The notes below the pieces were generated by a model. That model was not told the origin of the DNA. It saw only the letters and a program-made list of their open reading frames with translations, and searched no databases. From Micromussa lordhowensis (Eukaryota; Cnidaria; Anthozoa; Scleractinia; Lobophylliidae): a stretch of 64,000 nucleotides of DNA. Positions 44,689-57,687 of the stretch are shown one piece after another; within the stretch, counting starts at the first letter, position 1, and each line of letters starts with the position of its first letter. Where the stretch lies: the NCBI GenBank assembly GCA_964020085.1, contig OZ026604.1, positions 4,845,467-4,909,466 on the forward strand, given 5' to 3'. The position numbers and the translations under genes are program-made.

Positions 44689-45017
44689 GCCAGTAGCCAT
44701 TTATACACCTAGGTAGAAAGAGGCTCAGAATGCTCGATCTTGAGTGAAGCATGCTAACCATGAGGCCACTGCACCTCCCACAATTCTTATTTATAAATCC
44801 TCTCCCTATAATGCTCTCACCTTCCAATAAGTACCCATGCAATGTGCCAAATTTATTTCAGTTTTGGATTGAGAAATTATATTATTGATTTTCTTAGTTT
44901 AGGCTAGAGTTAATTTGATCAGCTTAAGTATAGCAAACCAAGTTCACAATTTGTAACTTGGACTCTTTGGAGAGATCAAGGGATTTTAAAAATATATCCT
45001 TTAAGACCCCCTGTATG

Positions 45018-45250
45018 TGGGAGGTATGGTGGCCTCATGGTTAGTGTGCTCATCTCCTGATAGAGCAGTCTGGGTTTGAGCGCTACCATGACCGGAGACA
45101 CTGGGTTGTGTTCTTGGGCAAGACACTTGACCCTCGCAGTACCTCTCTCCACCCAGGTGTATAAATGGGTATTTTGATCTTGAACAAGGAATTTAGTCTA
45201 GGCTTGATCACCAGTTGCTGTTCAGGAAAGAATTGTAGACTGGATTAGAG
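45018..45250 (+). mobile_element. tRNA-like SINE, with an inverted fragment upstream
   Basis: The head ggtggcctcatggttagtgt ... tctgggtttgagcgctacc has tRNA-like boxes. The body contains ttgggcaagacacttgaccc and cacccaggtgtataaatggg. The reverse complement of part of this unit is at 44686-44780 (catttatacacctaggtaga ... aaccatgaggccactgcac). Confidence 0.65.
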
Positions 45251-45464
45251 GAAGTGATGGGAATGAAGCCTTCAGTCAGACCAGATGCACCAATTAGATG
45301 CATCCATGTCTTAAACTCTTATACGAAACCTGTCTATGACAATGAATTAAAATTGTGCCCATTGGGGGTATCAACTGTAAGGGGGAGAAGTGGGGGAGGA
45401 GGAGTGTGGCTAATGCAGAGAGATAGATTTATAAATAGATTCTTGATTTATAAATAGATTTGTA

Positions 45465-45980
45465 CAATACAAATATGTATACAATGTGCCCTCCCGGTTA
45501 TTACCATAATGGCTTTATGGCAACTCCTGAACTTGGGCACAGGATGTACGGTTACACATAGTTGGATTGCATTGTGGAGTCACGAGAGTGCTCAAACTGC
45601 GAGCAGTGAGCGAAGCAATATGCCAATAGTGAACACCTCTTACAAGGCTCTCCACCCAATCCATAGAGTGCTCAAACTGTGTAAACAGTGAGCGTAATAC
45701 AATACAAATATGTATACAATGTGCCCTCCCGGTTATTACCATAATGGCTTTATGGCAACTCCTGAACTTGGGCACAGGATGTACGGTTACACATTGTTGG
45801 ATTGCATTGTGGAGTCACGAGAGTGCTCAAACTGCGAGCAGTGAGCGAAGCAATATGCCAATAGTGAACACCTCTTACAAGGCTCTCCACCCAATCTATA
45901 GAGTGCTCAAACTGTGTAAACAGTGAGCGTAATTCAATACAAATATGTATACAATGTGCCCTCCCGGTTATTACCATAAT
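45465..45980 (+). repeat. 235-bp tandem repeat, two full units plus a partial third
   Basis: Units start at 45465, 45700 and 45935 with caatacaaatatgtatacaa. Units 1 and 2 differ at very few positions (for example catagttgg/cattgttgg, ccaatccat/ccaatctat). The third stops after about 46 bp at attaccataat. Each unit contains the same 60-codon open frame by virtue of the repetition, and nothing suggests it is a gene. Confidence 0.9.
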
Positions 45981-45999
45981 TTTTATGCTTATATAGTAG

Positions 46000-46113
46000 T
46001 TGTTAGGTTTTTATATTTTTGTTACATTTTTCCTGACATTGTAAAGCGCCTAGAACAATTAATGATATAGACGCTATATAAATAAAGTTTATTATTATTA
46101 TTATTATTATTAT
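46000..46113 (+). mobile_element. SINE/LINE 3' tail with ATT microsatellite
   Basis: The sequence ttgtaaagcgcctagaacaa ... gacgctatataaataaa followed by seven to eight att units is the typical 3' end of a retroelement tail. The body upstream is not recognisable. Confidence 0.6.
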
Positions 46114-46245
46114 AGAGAAGGAGGAAGGAAAGGGGTGACTACAATTTATGTCTCCTGATAGGTATAACTTAACATAAATGACTTTCTTTAAAATAATGAT
46201 CAATGGCTTGTGTTGCAGAGATTTGCTCACTTTGGAAGAAAGCAT

Positions 46246-46412
46246 TCAGAATAGGCCATTTCCAAGTTGTCTTTTGCCTCAACGAATCTTTGTGCAAAAC
46301 CATTCGCATGGACATTCATTTTTATGCAAATCAAACTCATTTTCATATAAAAGGTTTTGCACAAACACTCGTTTGGAAACAGAGGGACAAGGTAACTCGG
46401 AAATGCCCTATT
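46246..46412. repeat. Fold-back repeat upstream of hexosaminidase B
   Basis: gaataggccatttccaagtt at 46250 pairs with aactcggaaatgccctattc at 46394, and caaaaccattcgcatgg-type internal arms also pair. A smaller hairpin (aatctggatg ... catccagatt) follows at 46424-46448. It ends about 170 bp upstream of the B start codon, so it could lie in the promoter region. Confidence 0.55.
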
Positions 46413-46621
46413 CAACTGGCTAATCTGGATGGAACATTCATCCAGATTAACAGAAAACGATTTTGCTTATCTGGCTAATTGGCCTAGGACGTTGAAGACT
46501 CTGGGTACGAGATTGGTCCTGCGTGACTATGTACTAAGGAGGCCGTGACATTATCGAATCTGTTGCACACAAGAGTAGGCTTTTGTGCATCGTGCCAAGC
46601 GAGAGAGTAATCGGCAATAAG

Positions 46622-47920
46622 ATGCTGTTGATTTTGCTCGTAGCGATCTGTGGTATGTTCCGTGGGACGGCAGGTCAGTTATGCATTTGATGTTATTTTT
46701 AAAATAGCTTCCGCCCAGCTTTTGATTTCGGCTTCACTGCGCCGGCTGTAGGAGAGGGTCTGCTCAGAAACGTGCGGCTTGTGGAAAGTATCAAGTGGCT
46801 GAAACATGCATGTACCATGTGGCTCGGTTATCTTTACCGTATAGTAATATTTTGCAACATACTCGATTTTTGCTCCCCTTTCGCGTTTGGGGATTTCGTT
46901 CAGACTACTTGAGATCAAAGGTTTTAAAAATATATGTAGGGCTGCTGCGCAATGTCGTCTAGATAGGGGAAAAACAATCTTTTGATTCGATAGAATGTTC
47001 AACATCAAATTCCTGTCCGATATTTCATTAATATTGAAAAAAGATAATCTATTGTTAAAAAATACCACGAATTAGGATATATTATGTAATGCAACAAGGA
47101 CATTCTCCGAACAAAAGGATGCCTAACGCGAAATGTTTTTTTTTGCAATTACTTCGTCGTCAATAAACAGCATTTTTTTTTGTTAGCTAATCCATTGTGA
47201 AGAGAAATTCGCTGTTACTCTTTGCTGAGACAAGTCTTGCTTGTATCAAAATCGCATGCTTGATTTCACACGATCAGAGATAGATAGAATTCAGTTGAAT
47301 TTTTCACATCCTTTGATGTCGATGTAACTCTTCAACATGCTCCAAAAATGCTGAATGTTTATTTTCCTGAGTGCCAAGGCAGTTTGTTTGCGTTTATGTT
47401 TGTATTATTCAATACGATCTTTATCTTCGTCATTTGCAACTTTCGTCACGCGAGAAAAGTCATCGAAACGTGGAATTCCGCTCGAAGTATTACTGAAGGT
47501 CGTAAAGTTCTCGAGTTGTCGTGGCGGAGCCCCCGGGGGGGGGGGAGGGAGGGGGAACTCGCACATTAAAGGGACAGGGGTGTTTACCGTACCTTTTAGG
47601 TGTTAAAAACGTAGTTTTTGTACTTCTTGGGGTGTTCAGCCTCAAAAGTCCACAGCGGGTCCGCAGTATTAAGCCGAAAATATATGGCAGGAGATAATGT
47701 GTTGCTTTAGAATTGGTACTTCTTAGGGGTGAAAAACATTTCAAGCCACGCCCACAAAACAGGATCTTGGTACCTCTGAGGGGTTCTTTTCAAAATTCCC
47801 GACGAGCCCCCCACCGTCCTTTTTATATGGGAGTCCCCCCGGGGGTGGAGCATCCTCGTATAAACCTTTGTTGGTTACCCCATTCCCCCCCCCCCCCCCG
47901 AGGGATGTTGTTACTTGTCC

Positions 47921-47995
<75 letters not shown>

Positions 47996-50900
47996 GATAA
48001 TGATAATGATAATGATAAAAATAATAATAATAATAATTAATAATAATAATTTAGGGATTTCTACTGCGCAGTTCATGACCAGATGATCAATTGTGCATTA
48101 CAACAATACAATGAACGAGAATAACTAAATCATAAATAAGAGTTACATCATGTGATGTGAAAAAAATATTAAAACCTAACTAGGAATAGAGAGCCTCACT
48201 GAAGGATACATCTTTAAAAGTGTTCCTAAAATAAATAAAAGTTACATCATTGTAGAGGTATTAAGCAGACATAACTAAGAGTGAAAAGGCCCATAACATA
48301 TCCTTGTTATACTTCGTATAATCGTTTTTGTGAATATTTTCTAGGTTCTACCCAAGATGAGATCAACTACTTGGCGTCAAACATGGAGGTGCGCTACGAT
48401 GTCCTCGACAACCTCCTCCCAATTCCAAACGGATCCTTTGCTACTTTCCTGTCACAGATTACTCTCACTAACAAGGGAAGTCTCCCCATACAACACGGGA
48501 GTTGGTCTGTGTACTTCTGTAATATCAGGCTTGTTGAATCGGAACACTTGCAACACAACCCCGCCGGGTACGTTATCCCAGGGAATTACGGGATCAAATT
48601 CACCCACATCAACGGATGCCTTCACAAGTTCGAGACAACGACTGATTTCAAAGAAATAGCTTCAGGCGATTCTTTCACGTTTAAGTTTAAGGCAGATCAT
48701 TGGTCCGTGGCCCGGACGGATGTCATGCCCAGATGGTACCTCGCCGCCACGGGAACTACCCCACGGATATTAAAGAACACAGATGACGAAGAGTTGAGTT
48801 TTGTTGGCAAGTTTGATACCAAAGAAAAATGGAAACGTTCTGGAGACGACTTGTATGACCCTTACTCGCCAGCAAAACGATACAGCGTAGATTTCATTTC
48901 AGATCTGGATATTGCGCCGAATGACGTCATCCCTACCCCGGTGGAAATTGACATCGACAAAAACAGTGGCGTGACTATCACGTCAGAGTGGACAGTGTAT
49001 ATTCAGGCAGGATTAGAAAACGAAGCTACTCCACTGAAAGGTATGTTCTGGTATATTTCCATCACATAATCATCTCGTCAAGGAAGGCGGATTGCGCGAC
49101 CACCTTAAGACCACCTTAAAGGTCACAGCTAGCATAGGCAAAGATGTGAGGAAAACTTGTGCGGCTTTCGCAAACAAGCGGCTTTATCATATACCAGTTT
49201 CCACAATCGTGTAATTTAGTTGACATTTTAGTAGCTTTCTCGCAGTTGTAGGTTGGGTCGCTCACTCAGGGTAACAATGCGTGACTATCTACGAACACCT
49301 TGCTGTTGCGTGACCTGAATTCTGACGATCCTGGTATCTTATGTCACGGTGATTCACACGATAAAAATTTGCAGTAAGTGTCGTTTGTTCCTTTTCGTGG
49401 CAGACAAACTCAAGCTCAAAGTTTCGTCGTCTTCACCAAAAGACAGTAAAACAATCAAACTCGTCAAAGGTGACGTTGATGTGCCTGCGAAGGGAGGTCA
49501 GCAGTTTGCCAGTGCGGATGAATGGTACAGTCTGGTGGTCGATTCTTCTAAGGAGCTCATCACGATTACTGGAAAGGGCTCCTCTGGGGTATTCTATGGC
49601 GTGCAGACCCTTCTGGCGTTGAGGAACTCTAAAGGGAGGGTGCCTAAAGTGTCAATTAAAGATGCACCGAGGTATTCTTACCGGGGAATGCACCTCGATG
49701 TGGCTCGGAACTTCAAAGCAAAGGAGCACGTGTTTAAGTTATTAGACGCAATGGCAATGTACAAGCTCAACAAATTTCATTTCCACCTCACTGATGACGA
49801 AGGCTGGAGGCTTGAAATCCCCGGATTACTGGAACTTACTGAGGTAAAAAGTAAAAGGTTAATTCTTTGCCTCGCGACCCATCAGGGTTAACTATGGGTC
49901 CCATAGCATGAGGCGCCCAGGAGTTTTTGCTTCTTTGCCCGAATGGAATACCGTCCATGACCAGCTACCTCTCGGGTTTTATGCTAAGGTTACCCTACAT
50001 AAACACTTGGACTGTATGTTACACTGGTATGTTATACTGTGCAAAGTTTGGTGCAAATCAGATTACACGAATCATTTGCAAGGTTAGCAGCACCCAGTGA
50101 CGTTCATTTGCCTTTTTAAACGGGACCTTTGCTGAGTTTTTGGTCAGTGAAAACGGCATCTAAAATTATGACTTAGTATCTCCTTTCGCATTCAAGATGC
50201 ACCTAAAACACTGAGATGTAGATGTTGCGTGAATGTCTATTCACTCGTATAATTTTGTCAATAGTCTTGGCGAAGTACCTTCAAATTTGCCATGTATGAC
50301 AAAATTTCCACAGTTTCTCAAAATTTTGTCAAATCTGCCATTTCCGTCACTTCATGCATATCTGAACATATCTCAACATGCTTAGATTTTTAGTTTGCAG
50401 GGCTCCAGTGTATGAATTGTATATAGTAACTCAAATGTTAGTATTAGGATTTAGGACTTTAGTTAATGTTTTAGGAATATTTTATATAATAATTCTGGAT
50501 TTATCTTAGCGAGTTTTCCTTTTTTCTTTATGTCGATCGTAATGTCATTGCAAATAGGCGTGCGTTTTTATCATAAGCCCCTGGCTCGGTAGATTGAGCA
50601 AGCACTTCCTACGTTTACGACTCTAAATAAAGTTAGCTAATACCTTACCTGATACATAAACTTTGTTTTGCTTCGGATTGCAAGGTAGCGCAGTGATGCT
50701 AGTATCTCCGAAAAAAAATATACTAGAATAAATACATAATTAAATAAATAAGGTAGGTAGGGTAAAGTCTGCATACGAGCGAAGTGGCTCATCAGGCCGG
50801 AGCTTATCCCGGTTTCAGTAGCATGAAGCGACTAGGAATATTTCTACTCCCCCCTGGATGGGATGCCAGTCCATCGCAGGGTTACCCCCAGCATTAAATT

Positions 50901-53900
50901 CGCCGGTACCCATTTATACACCTGGGTGGAGAGAGGCACCGTGAGAGTAAAGTGTCTTGCCTAAGAACACAACACATTTAAATAAATAAATGAATAAATA
51001 ACCAACATAAATAATTTAAACAATGAAATTGTTTACTCTTGTTGTTATTGTTGTTGTTCTTGTTGTTGTCGCAGGTTGGTAGTAAACGTTGTTTGGATTT
51101 GCAACACAAGAAGTGTATTCTGTCACAACTCGGCTCAGGCCCCGAAGCGTCCACCTCGGGTTCAGGCCATTACTCGGTCCAAGACTACAAGGCTATACTT
51201 GAATACGCCAAAGCGCGTCATATTCAGGTTATTCCTGAATTTGACATGCCAGGCCACGGAAATGCCGCCATTAAAGCGATGCGGGCGCGATATGACAAAT
51301 TATCAGCCCAGGGGGATAAGGCTGGAGCCGAGAAATACCTCTTATCAGAAGCCGGTGATACGTCCCAGTATTTATCGGTACAATACTACACGGATGACGC
51401 CATCAACCCTTGCATAGAGTCCACGTACACCTTTGTTGAGCATCTGGTCGAGGCCGTCGTGGGCATTCACAAAGACATACAACCGCTGACCGTTTACCAT
51501 TTTGGCGGAGACGAGGTGGCGCACGGTGCTTGGACCAATTCTTCCGCCTGCAACGATCTTGCGCGGGAGCTGGGCCTAAACACCTCAAATGGCAAAATGG
51601 TGGACGAGTTGAAAGATTATTTTGTTCAACGCGTTTCTAACATTACGGCAAATCACAGCCTCGACTTAGCTGGATGGGAAGATGGCCTCATGAGTTTCAA
51701 AGATGTCCCGTACGACCGGGAGCTGCTGAGGAACACGCAGGTGTATGGGTACGCGTGGAACAACATCTGGGAATGGGGTAGCGGAAAGCGAGCTTACGAA
51801 CTGGCCAATGCTGGATATAAGGTAAGCGTTTATGAGTAGTTTCGCGAGGAAAATTGGGGTGCGCAAGGGAACTAAATCCTGCGGTGTGATTAGCTACCCT
51901 AGCGATGAAGTGATTTTCCGAAAGGGGAAAGGTCGTTGAAAAATAATAATGAAAAATAATTGGAAAAATTAACTAATAAACCGGAGGAAATAAAAAAGGC
52001 TTACCAAAATACCGTGTGACATTAAATTTTTGCGGGAATCGGCGATTTTTTTTGTATTTTTCGGGATCTAATTTTTGCGAAAGATATAAATAGTTGCCTA
52101 AAATGACACCAAAAACAATTTCCCATGGGAACTCGAGAAAGAAAATTTGAAAGTTCCGAGAGTCATCACAAGTTTCACTTCACCAGTACTTTCAAGGGTT
52201 TCATATGAACTTCAAAGTTTGTTTTCGACGTCTGGTGTCTTTAGAAATGATTTCTTTAGAGAAGATATTTGAAACAGTCGCACAGAAGTTTGCAACGTAA
52301 CGTATAGTAAATAACCTTTGTGCAAAGTTTTTGTTCGCTTCTACTCGAACTTGTGGTCGATTTATTCCTAAGCTCTCTATTATTTTTTCACCAGGTAATT
52401 ATGTCCCAGGCCACTCACTTGTATTTCGACCACCCGTACGAGCCTGACCCAGAGGAGCGTGGTTTCTACTGGGCCACAAGATTCACTGATACTCGCAAAG
52501 TGTTTGGTTTCATGCCAGATGATTTGTTTGCCAATGTGGAGACCAATCGAAGCGGTGGAGCGCTGACCAGGGAAGAGCTGTGTTCGAATCCCGGAATGTG
52601 CGCTAACTTGACGAAGAAGGATAATGTTGTAGGTACGAGAAAAGGCGTGATGACAAAACTTAATATTTGTAGATAATTCTTTAGCAGCTGGTGCTTAACT
52701 CCAGTTTCTGTGGCATGAAGCGACCAGAAGGGAGGAGGGCGTGGCCCAGAGGTTAGGGCGCAGGAGTATGGCAATCCGGGGGTCCCTGTTTCATAACCCT
52801 TTCGCTACCACTAGATGGATTTGTGATTGGTGGCCCCAAATTCAACCCCTTCACGCGTTGTACATTAGCCAACTGGCCAACCTTCCTCCAGGCGAGGAAT
52901 TCTAACAATGTTTCCGTTGTATTTTGGTGAATTTAGTATCTCCAATTAGCGCACACCAGTACGAAATACCAAGACACAATAAAGTGGTGAAGTATTACTT
53001 CTCCCCCCCGGATGGGTTGCTAGTCCATCGGAGGCTACCAACAACATTTTCGTCGTTACCATTTATAATCCTGAATTCTCTACTTGTACAATCCCATAAT
53101 ACACCTAAAAAATTTGCATAGGCATTGTTTTCGATTACACTTGGGACACCTTCATGTCCCATGGGAAATTGCAAACAATGAGTATGCGAAATTTTGGGGG
53201 GTAAAAGAGGGGTATTATGGGATATGTGCAAGTAGAGAATGGAGATAGGCTTTGGTCCAGGACTCGAACCCAGACTCCCCAATCCTGAGGCCTTGGCAAG
53301 TCCTTTCCGTAACATGTCTCAAGAAAGACTCATATTGTGAAGTTGGTGAGATTCGAGGTTGATTTCTATTTTTCCTGTGTTGTTTCGTTAGGAATGCAAG
53401 GCCACCTATGGTCAGAAACAGTGCGCACCGCTGACCAAATGAACGCCATGATCTTTCCTCGCATGATAGCAATGGCTGAACGCGCATGGCATAAGGCATC
53501 ATGGGAAGACATCACTGATAAGAAAGAGAGAGACGCAAAGAGGACGGACGACTGGGTGAAGTTTGCGAACACACTGGGCTACAGAGAACTGGCGCGACTC
53601 GACGAAATGGGCGTGGCATATCACGTGGCACCACCTGGAGCGCGGTGAGATAATCCCATCCAGTGATAACTTCCTAACTTCTCACTACGTGTTGGTAAAC
53701 AAATTCAAGAAAACGATGTGAGAAACAATATCCTAATCATTTCATGCACGCGATACTTATTGATTCAGGACTAAATTACCTCGAGAAAAAAAGATAGAAA
53801 GTGTACAAAATTTTCATACAGTTATTTAGCCAGGGAACCTGCCATTGCGTCTTGGACCAGAAATCTCGACCTTAGCTTACAACGGAGCAGATACAACTGG

Positions 53901-55184
53901 TTGATTATTTTCCTGAAGATATCAACTCGTTTCCTTTAGGGGAGCATGGAGGGCGGAGTGGCGAGAACGCTTGCCTCCCACCAATGTGGCCCCCCGAGTT
54001 CGATCCCTTCCATTGCCATATGTGGGTTGAGTTTGTTGTTGGTTCTCGCCTTGCTCCGAGGGTTTTTCTCCGGGTGCTCTAGTTTTCCTCCCTCCACAAA
54101 AACCAGCATCTCCAAATTCCAATTCAACCAGGATAGAGGACCCGCATGAACTCATGTGGCTTCATCTCTAAGTATTGTAATTTATTTTCGATTAAGCTTG
54201 CGAAACCTTTCATGGTCAATCTCGTTTCTCTGCAGTATTGATGAAGGCGTGCTGAAGATCGCGAATGTGTTCCCAGGACTTAAGTTCCAGTATTCTAGTG
54301 ATCTTAAAACGTGGGAAAATGTTGAGGATGTCTCGGATTTGGAAGGCAAAATTATGCTGCGAACCAGGTCAGAAAATTCACTGTTGTTTTCATTTTAACT
54401 GTTATTATTAAACTCGATATAAGTAATATTCAATAGTTTATTTCAGCGCGCGGTGCGACTGGGACGTTGCAAAGGGGGGGGGGGGGAAATCCTATAGAAA
54501 AAAAACAGGGGTGGTCTTCGGAAGTTTTCAAACGAACCCCTCAGAGGTGCCAAGATATTATTTTGTGGGCGCGGCTTGAAATTGTTTTCACCCCTAAGAG
54601 GTGCCAATTATAAAACGACACATTAACTGGCACCTTCATAGTTTTTAATACCAATAAAGGCGATTGTTTCGAATACCTTCTGCTTATAAAGTTAACTGTC
54701 GAATATCTCCTGTGATATTTTTCGGCTCAATGCCTGATATGTTACCGCGAAAGCTCCCGTTGTGGACCATTTGAGGCTGAACAGCCCAAGGGGTACAAAA
54801 CCGCTTTTATAACGTACGACAAGCACCCCCGTGCGAGGAGCAGCCCCTCCTTTTTATACGGGAGCTCCCCACGGGGGATGCCGTATAGTTGTAGCCTTTA
54901 TGAGGAATGGAATGGAATGGAAAAACCCGTCGGATCAAATAAAAGGGCAACAGAAAACAGACAACAGGGCTGAAAATAATTTTTTAGCGGTGGCCGGTCA
55001 CGTTGACCGGCCAAACCAATTTTAATGGTTTTATCAACTGGGTTGATAATGTGAATTGTCCACCGTAAAGAGATACGGAAGCTGACCTTAAGGGCTAACG
55101 CTCGAAACGTCAGCTTCCGAACCTCTTTACGGTGTACAATTCACATTATCAACCCAGTTGATAAAACCAAATTATCTTGTAATA

Positions 55185-55221
<37 letters not shown>

Positions 55222-57235
55222 TGCCCCCTTCAAACCAATTTTAGCTCGGTCATGTCTCGTTTTTGACCGGTCAAAATATTGAAAATGCTTATTTTGAAGA
55301 ATTTCCCTATTAAGCCAAAAATATCGCCTCATATGCACAAAAATGTGTTGTTAAAGAGGATAAAAGTTTTAATCGCTAAAAGTATCACTTAAATTTGTTT
55401 GATTTTCATTTCCACAGACTGCATTAATTCTACTCGACATGAAACTTGCCTGGGTTAGCAACAATTAAAACTCGCTATATTATTTTATTAGAAATGCTCA
55501 TTTTATCGTAGTTACCCTGCACATAATTGTATATTAACTTACCACTTACACTGAATGCGACTTTGGTTGTAAACACTTCGAGTTTCTACCAAACACTAAT
55601 GGGGCTGCATAGGCTCGTGCTACAAGTGAAAGATCGCTGCCTTCCGCCGCTCAGCATGCTCGGTCAGCATGTAGGAAATAAACTGAAGAAACTCTAACGA
55701 GGACAATTAAATCTGTAACTGCGACGTTGATTGATGCGATGTTCATTGTTGTCTGTTTAGCGTATTTACAGAGGTTGATGTTTCCTGTGTTATTTTAGCA
55801 AGCCGCTAAGACGCCACAGCATTCACGAAGCCGACGATCATAACCGTCTCATCTGTATTCGCCTATTTTGTAACTACAAGCCGCGGAGATATTTTATTAT
55901 TTCACTGTTTATATTTTCCAGAAATAAAGGATAATTTTTTTTCTAGTGAATTATTTGGAAACCGCGTACTTGACCGGTCAAAATGACCGCCAAACCCAAA
56001 TTTTGTCCGGACAAATAGTCATCTTGGCCGGACATTGTCCGGTGACCGGCCGCCACGTTTGAATTAGCCTGTTCCAGGCTCTCTAGTTGGGGAAGAGCGA
56101 AAACGAGCAAGAAAAAATGAGGGAGGACTAAGGCGAGAAGCGGCGGGAGAGCCTGTAAGACTTTCTTTAACAACCCTCTTCTGGTATAGCAGGAGCTGCT
56201 ATACCCTCTGATTGGTCAATTTTGACAGTACTGTCAACACTCCGGCGGTTACCTCATATCTTGTCAATCCAAGTTACCATCTCGCAATTCCATTCTCTTA
56301 GAGCTTGATAGCCAGGTTTCTGGACTCAAAATTGACCAATCAGAGGGTATAGCAGCTCCTGCTATACCAGAAGAGGGTCGTTAAAGAAAGTCTTACAAGC
56401 TCTCCCGTCGCTCCTCGCCTTAGTCCTCCCTCATTTTTTTTTCTCGCTCGTTTTCGCTCGTCCCCAACTACCGAGAGCCTGGAACAGGCTACGTTTGAAT
56501 TAATTCCTCCATACAGGGGCTTTCAGAGCGCTCAAATTCTCAACTGTCGGCATGTTAGCACGACATTGCTTACTTCAGAGTCACGTCCTACTAGCAGCAC
56601 GCTCAAATAGATTACTATTTTTTAAATATTGCTATCAACCTAATCCACCGTGAGTTTAGGCTTCCTGTGTGCTGATTCCATGGCGAATTAAAGTCAGTTC
56701 ATTCCGGTTAAATTCTCAACTGTTGGCATGTTAGAGTGCTCCAATCTTCCGCCCTCTGCCCAACCCTCTACCGGTCATCCAATTACAATCCAAGGTGGCG
56801 GCATCGAAAACCTGGTCTATCAAGTGTCGCGTCCCAAAATCGCGCCTGCACTGCGGGCTACATCTTAAACTACCCCACGCGACATACGACAGCTTCAACA
56901 TTTAATGCGCCTCCTCGTTCCCCATTTCTCTCTCAAGCTTCCTCTTTCCCCCACTCCATTACGATTATGGTACGGGTTTATACTATAACCCCTACAACCC
57001 CTTTTATAATCCTACCGCGGCGCAGGCCAAACAAGAGGTCCTGGATACCATAAGTCTTGTTCATTTTCCACTTTGCTGTCAATCTTGCAGGTCAGCGGAT
57101 GGCCTTCGTCACAGCAGGCCCATCGATGTGGAAGCTCCATCTAAGCCACCCTCTCGAAGCTTCTCTCAACATGTGACGTCACAGTGGATCAATCTTGTCG
57201 CCGCAGTCGTTGCCTTTTTGTTATTGATGTGGTAG
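46622..57235 (+). CDS. Beta-hexosaminidase B (GH20, chitobiase-type), complete in eight exons
   Basis: Exons: 46622-46673, 48345-49040, 49404-49843, 51075-51821, 52395-52632, 53392-53644, 54236-54367, 57091-57235. All junctions are GT-AG in frame, phases 1,1,0,0,1,2,2, giving 900 aa. It should hydrolyse terminal beta-linked GlcNAc/GalNAc from chito-oligosaccharides or glycans, outside the cell or on its surface. Order: signal peptide (MLLILLVAICGMF); CHB_HEX N-domain (exon 2); GH20b domain (exon 3, YRGMHLDVARNF, HFHLTDDEGWRLEIPG); GH20 barrel with IPEFDMPGHGNAA, catalytic Asp-Glu in HFGGDEV, YGYAWNNIWEW (exon 4), DPEERGFYWATRF (exon 5), LWSETVRTADQ (exon 6); C-terminal beta domain (exon 7); and a tail ending in NLVAAVVAFLLLMW, a GPI-anchor signal or tail anchor. 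It lies head-to-head with A (9.9 kb apart) and tail-to-tail with C. All family motifs checked are intact. Confidence 0.95.
47530..47850. repeat. Non-autonomous DNA element in hexosaminidase B intron 1, copy 1
   Basis: The left end is cccccggg-g(n)aggg; the right end is tttttatatgggagtccccc followed by cggggg. The internal blocks ggtgttcagcctcaaaagtc, ttaggggtgaaaaacatttc and ctctgaggggttcttttcaa occur in reverse order and strand in the element at 54470-54885. Confidence 0.6.
47924..48050 (+). repeat. AAT / GATAAT microsatellite
   Basis: About 16 aat units are followed by about nine tgataa units and more aat in intron 1 of hexosaminidase B. It causes long poly-Ile artefact ORFs on both strands. 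Confidence 0.92.
50786..50975 (+). repeat. Dispersed repeat (ggctcatcaggccggagctt family), copy 2
   Basis: Near-copy of 27817-28036, located in intron 3 of hexosaminidase B. Related weaker pieces occur in intron 5 (52685-52740 with ccagtttctgtggcatgaag, and about 53000-53060 with ccggatgggttgctagtcca). Confidence 0.65.
53950..54145 (+). mobile_element. tRNA-derived SINE, copy 2, in hexosaminidase B intron 6
   Basis: Shares gcgagaacgcttgcctccca, tgttgttggttctcgcc, ctccgagggtttttctccgg and aaattccaattcaacc with the copy at 44426. Its B-box is degraded (gagttcgatccc) and it lacks the terminal gttgattgatt tail, so it is older. Confidence 0.75.
54470..54885. repeat. Non-autonomous DNA element in hexosaminidase B intron 7, copy 2
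   Basis: Opens with a G-run (54474-54486) and closes with cctttttatacgggagctcc before ccacggggg. Internal blocks (cgaacccctcagaggtgcca, tgttttcacccctaagaggt, gaccatttgaggctgaacag) are complementary in order to those of 47530-47850. Confidence 0.6.
55025..55230 (+). mobile_element. 206-bp Penelope-derived mini-insertion with hammerhead-like core and 13-bp target duplication
   Basis: Identical CAAACCAATTTTA flanks the insertion (55012-55024 and 55231-55243). Inside, 55028-55086 is an inverted copy of part of the element and pairs with 55107-55165, giving a hairpin of about 60 bp. The junction contains GGGCTAACGCTCGAAACGTC, a stem-loop II plus GAAAC plus GUC arrangement like a minimal hammerhead ribozyme. 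The 5' core here reads CTGACCTTAA instead of CTGANGA, so this copy is probably inactive. The 3' part (aaattatcttgtaatactcc ... gtttctttagaaact) is shared with 57641-57790. It lies in intron 7 of hexosaminidase B. Confidence 0.72.
56068..56492. repeat. MITE with very long inverted repeats
   Basis: Arms of about 150 bp begin agcctgttccaggctctcta and end tcgagagcctggaacaggct-like at 56492. They contain ggtatagcaggagctgctat and ccctctgattggtcaatttt on the left and their complements on the right, around a unique centre (56225-56320). It lies in intron 7 of hexosaminidase B. The arms are still highly similar, suggesting a fairly recent insertion. Confidence 0.85.
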
Positions 57236-57592
57236 CTGCAGTTTCCACCTGGTGCCCAAGCCCCTTTTTGTAGAACTTACAGTGATGAAGACCATTTATC
57301 TTAAAGCGCGTCAGATATACAGCAGTATAGGTAGATAGATCTTACCATCCCAAAAGTACGACATTTGTTTACCCTCAGTAAGTGATTTAGTACATGGGTT
57401 AAATAGGCCGTATATTCAATCATTAGAAGAAAATAACATCACAAACACGGTTAACAATTTCAACTGGAAGTGTCAGCCGAGCACGAGAACCCCACTGGGA
57501 GAATATCTCTGTTTGGTCTTAAAATACCGAAGATTGATATTCTTGATTGATTATATTGTTCGGAGCAAATCTGTTACGCAATTTGTGACTTA

Positions 57593-57650
57593 AGCCCTCT
57601 CCAAACGGGAAATGTTGACGACCAAACACGGTCAAACATTTAGGGGGAAA

Positions 57651-57687
<37 letters not shown>

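Noticed and set aside
44379..44708. Opposed ORFs at 44.4-44.7 kb
   Set aside because: They lie wholly in the SINE and vary with its copies.
45509..45926. Pair of similar 60-codon ORFs
   Set aside because: They are simply the same frame in two units of a 235-bp tandem repeat.
47741..48086. Long poly-isoleucine open frames
   Set aside because: Produced by the AAT/GATAAT microsatellite on both strands.
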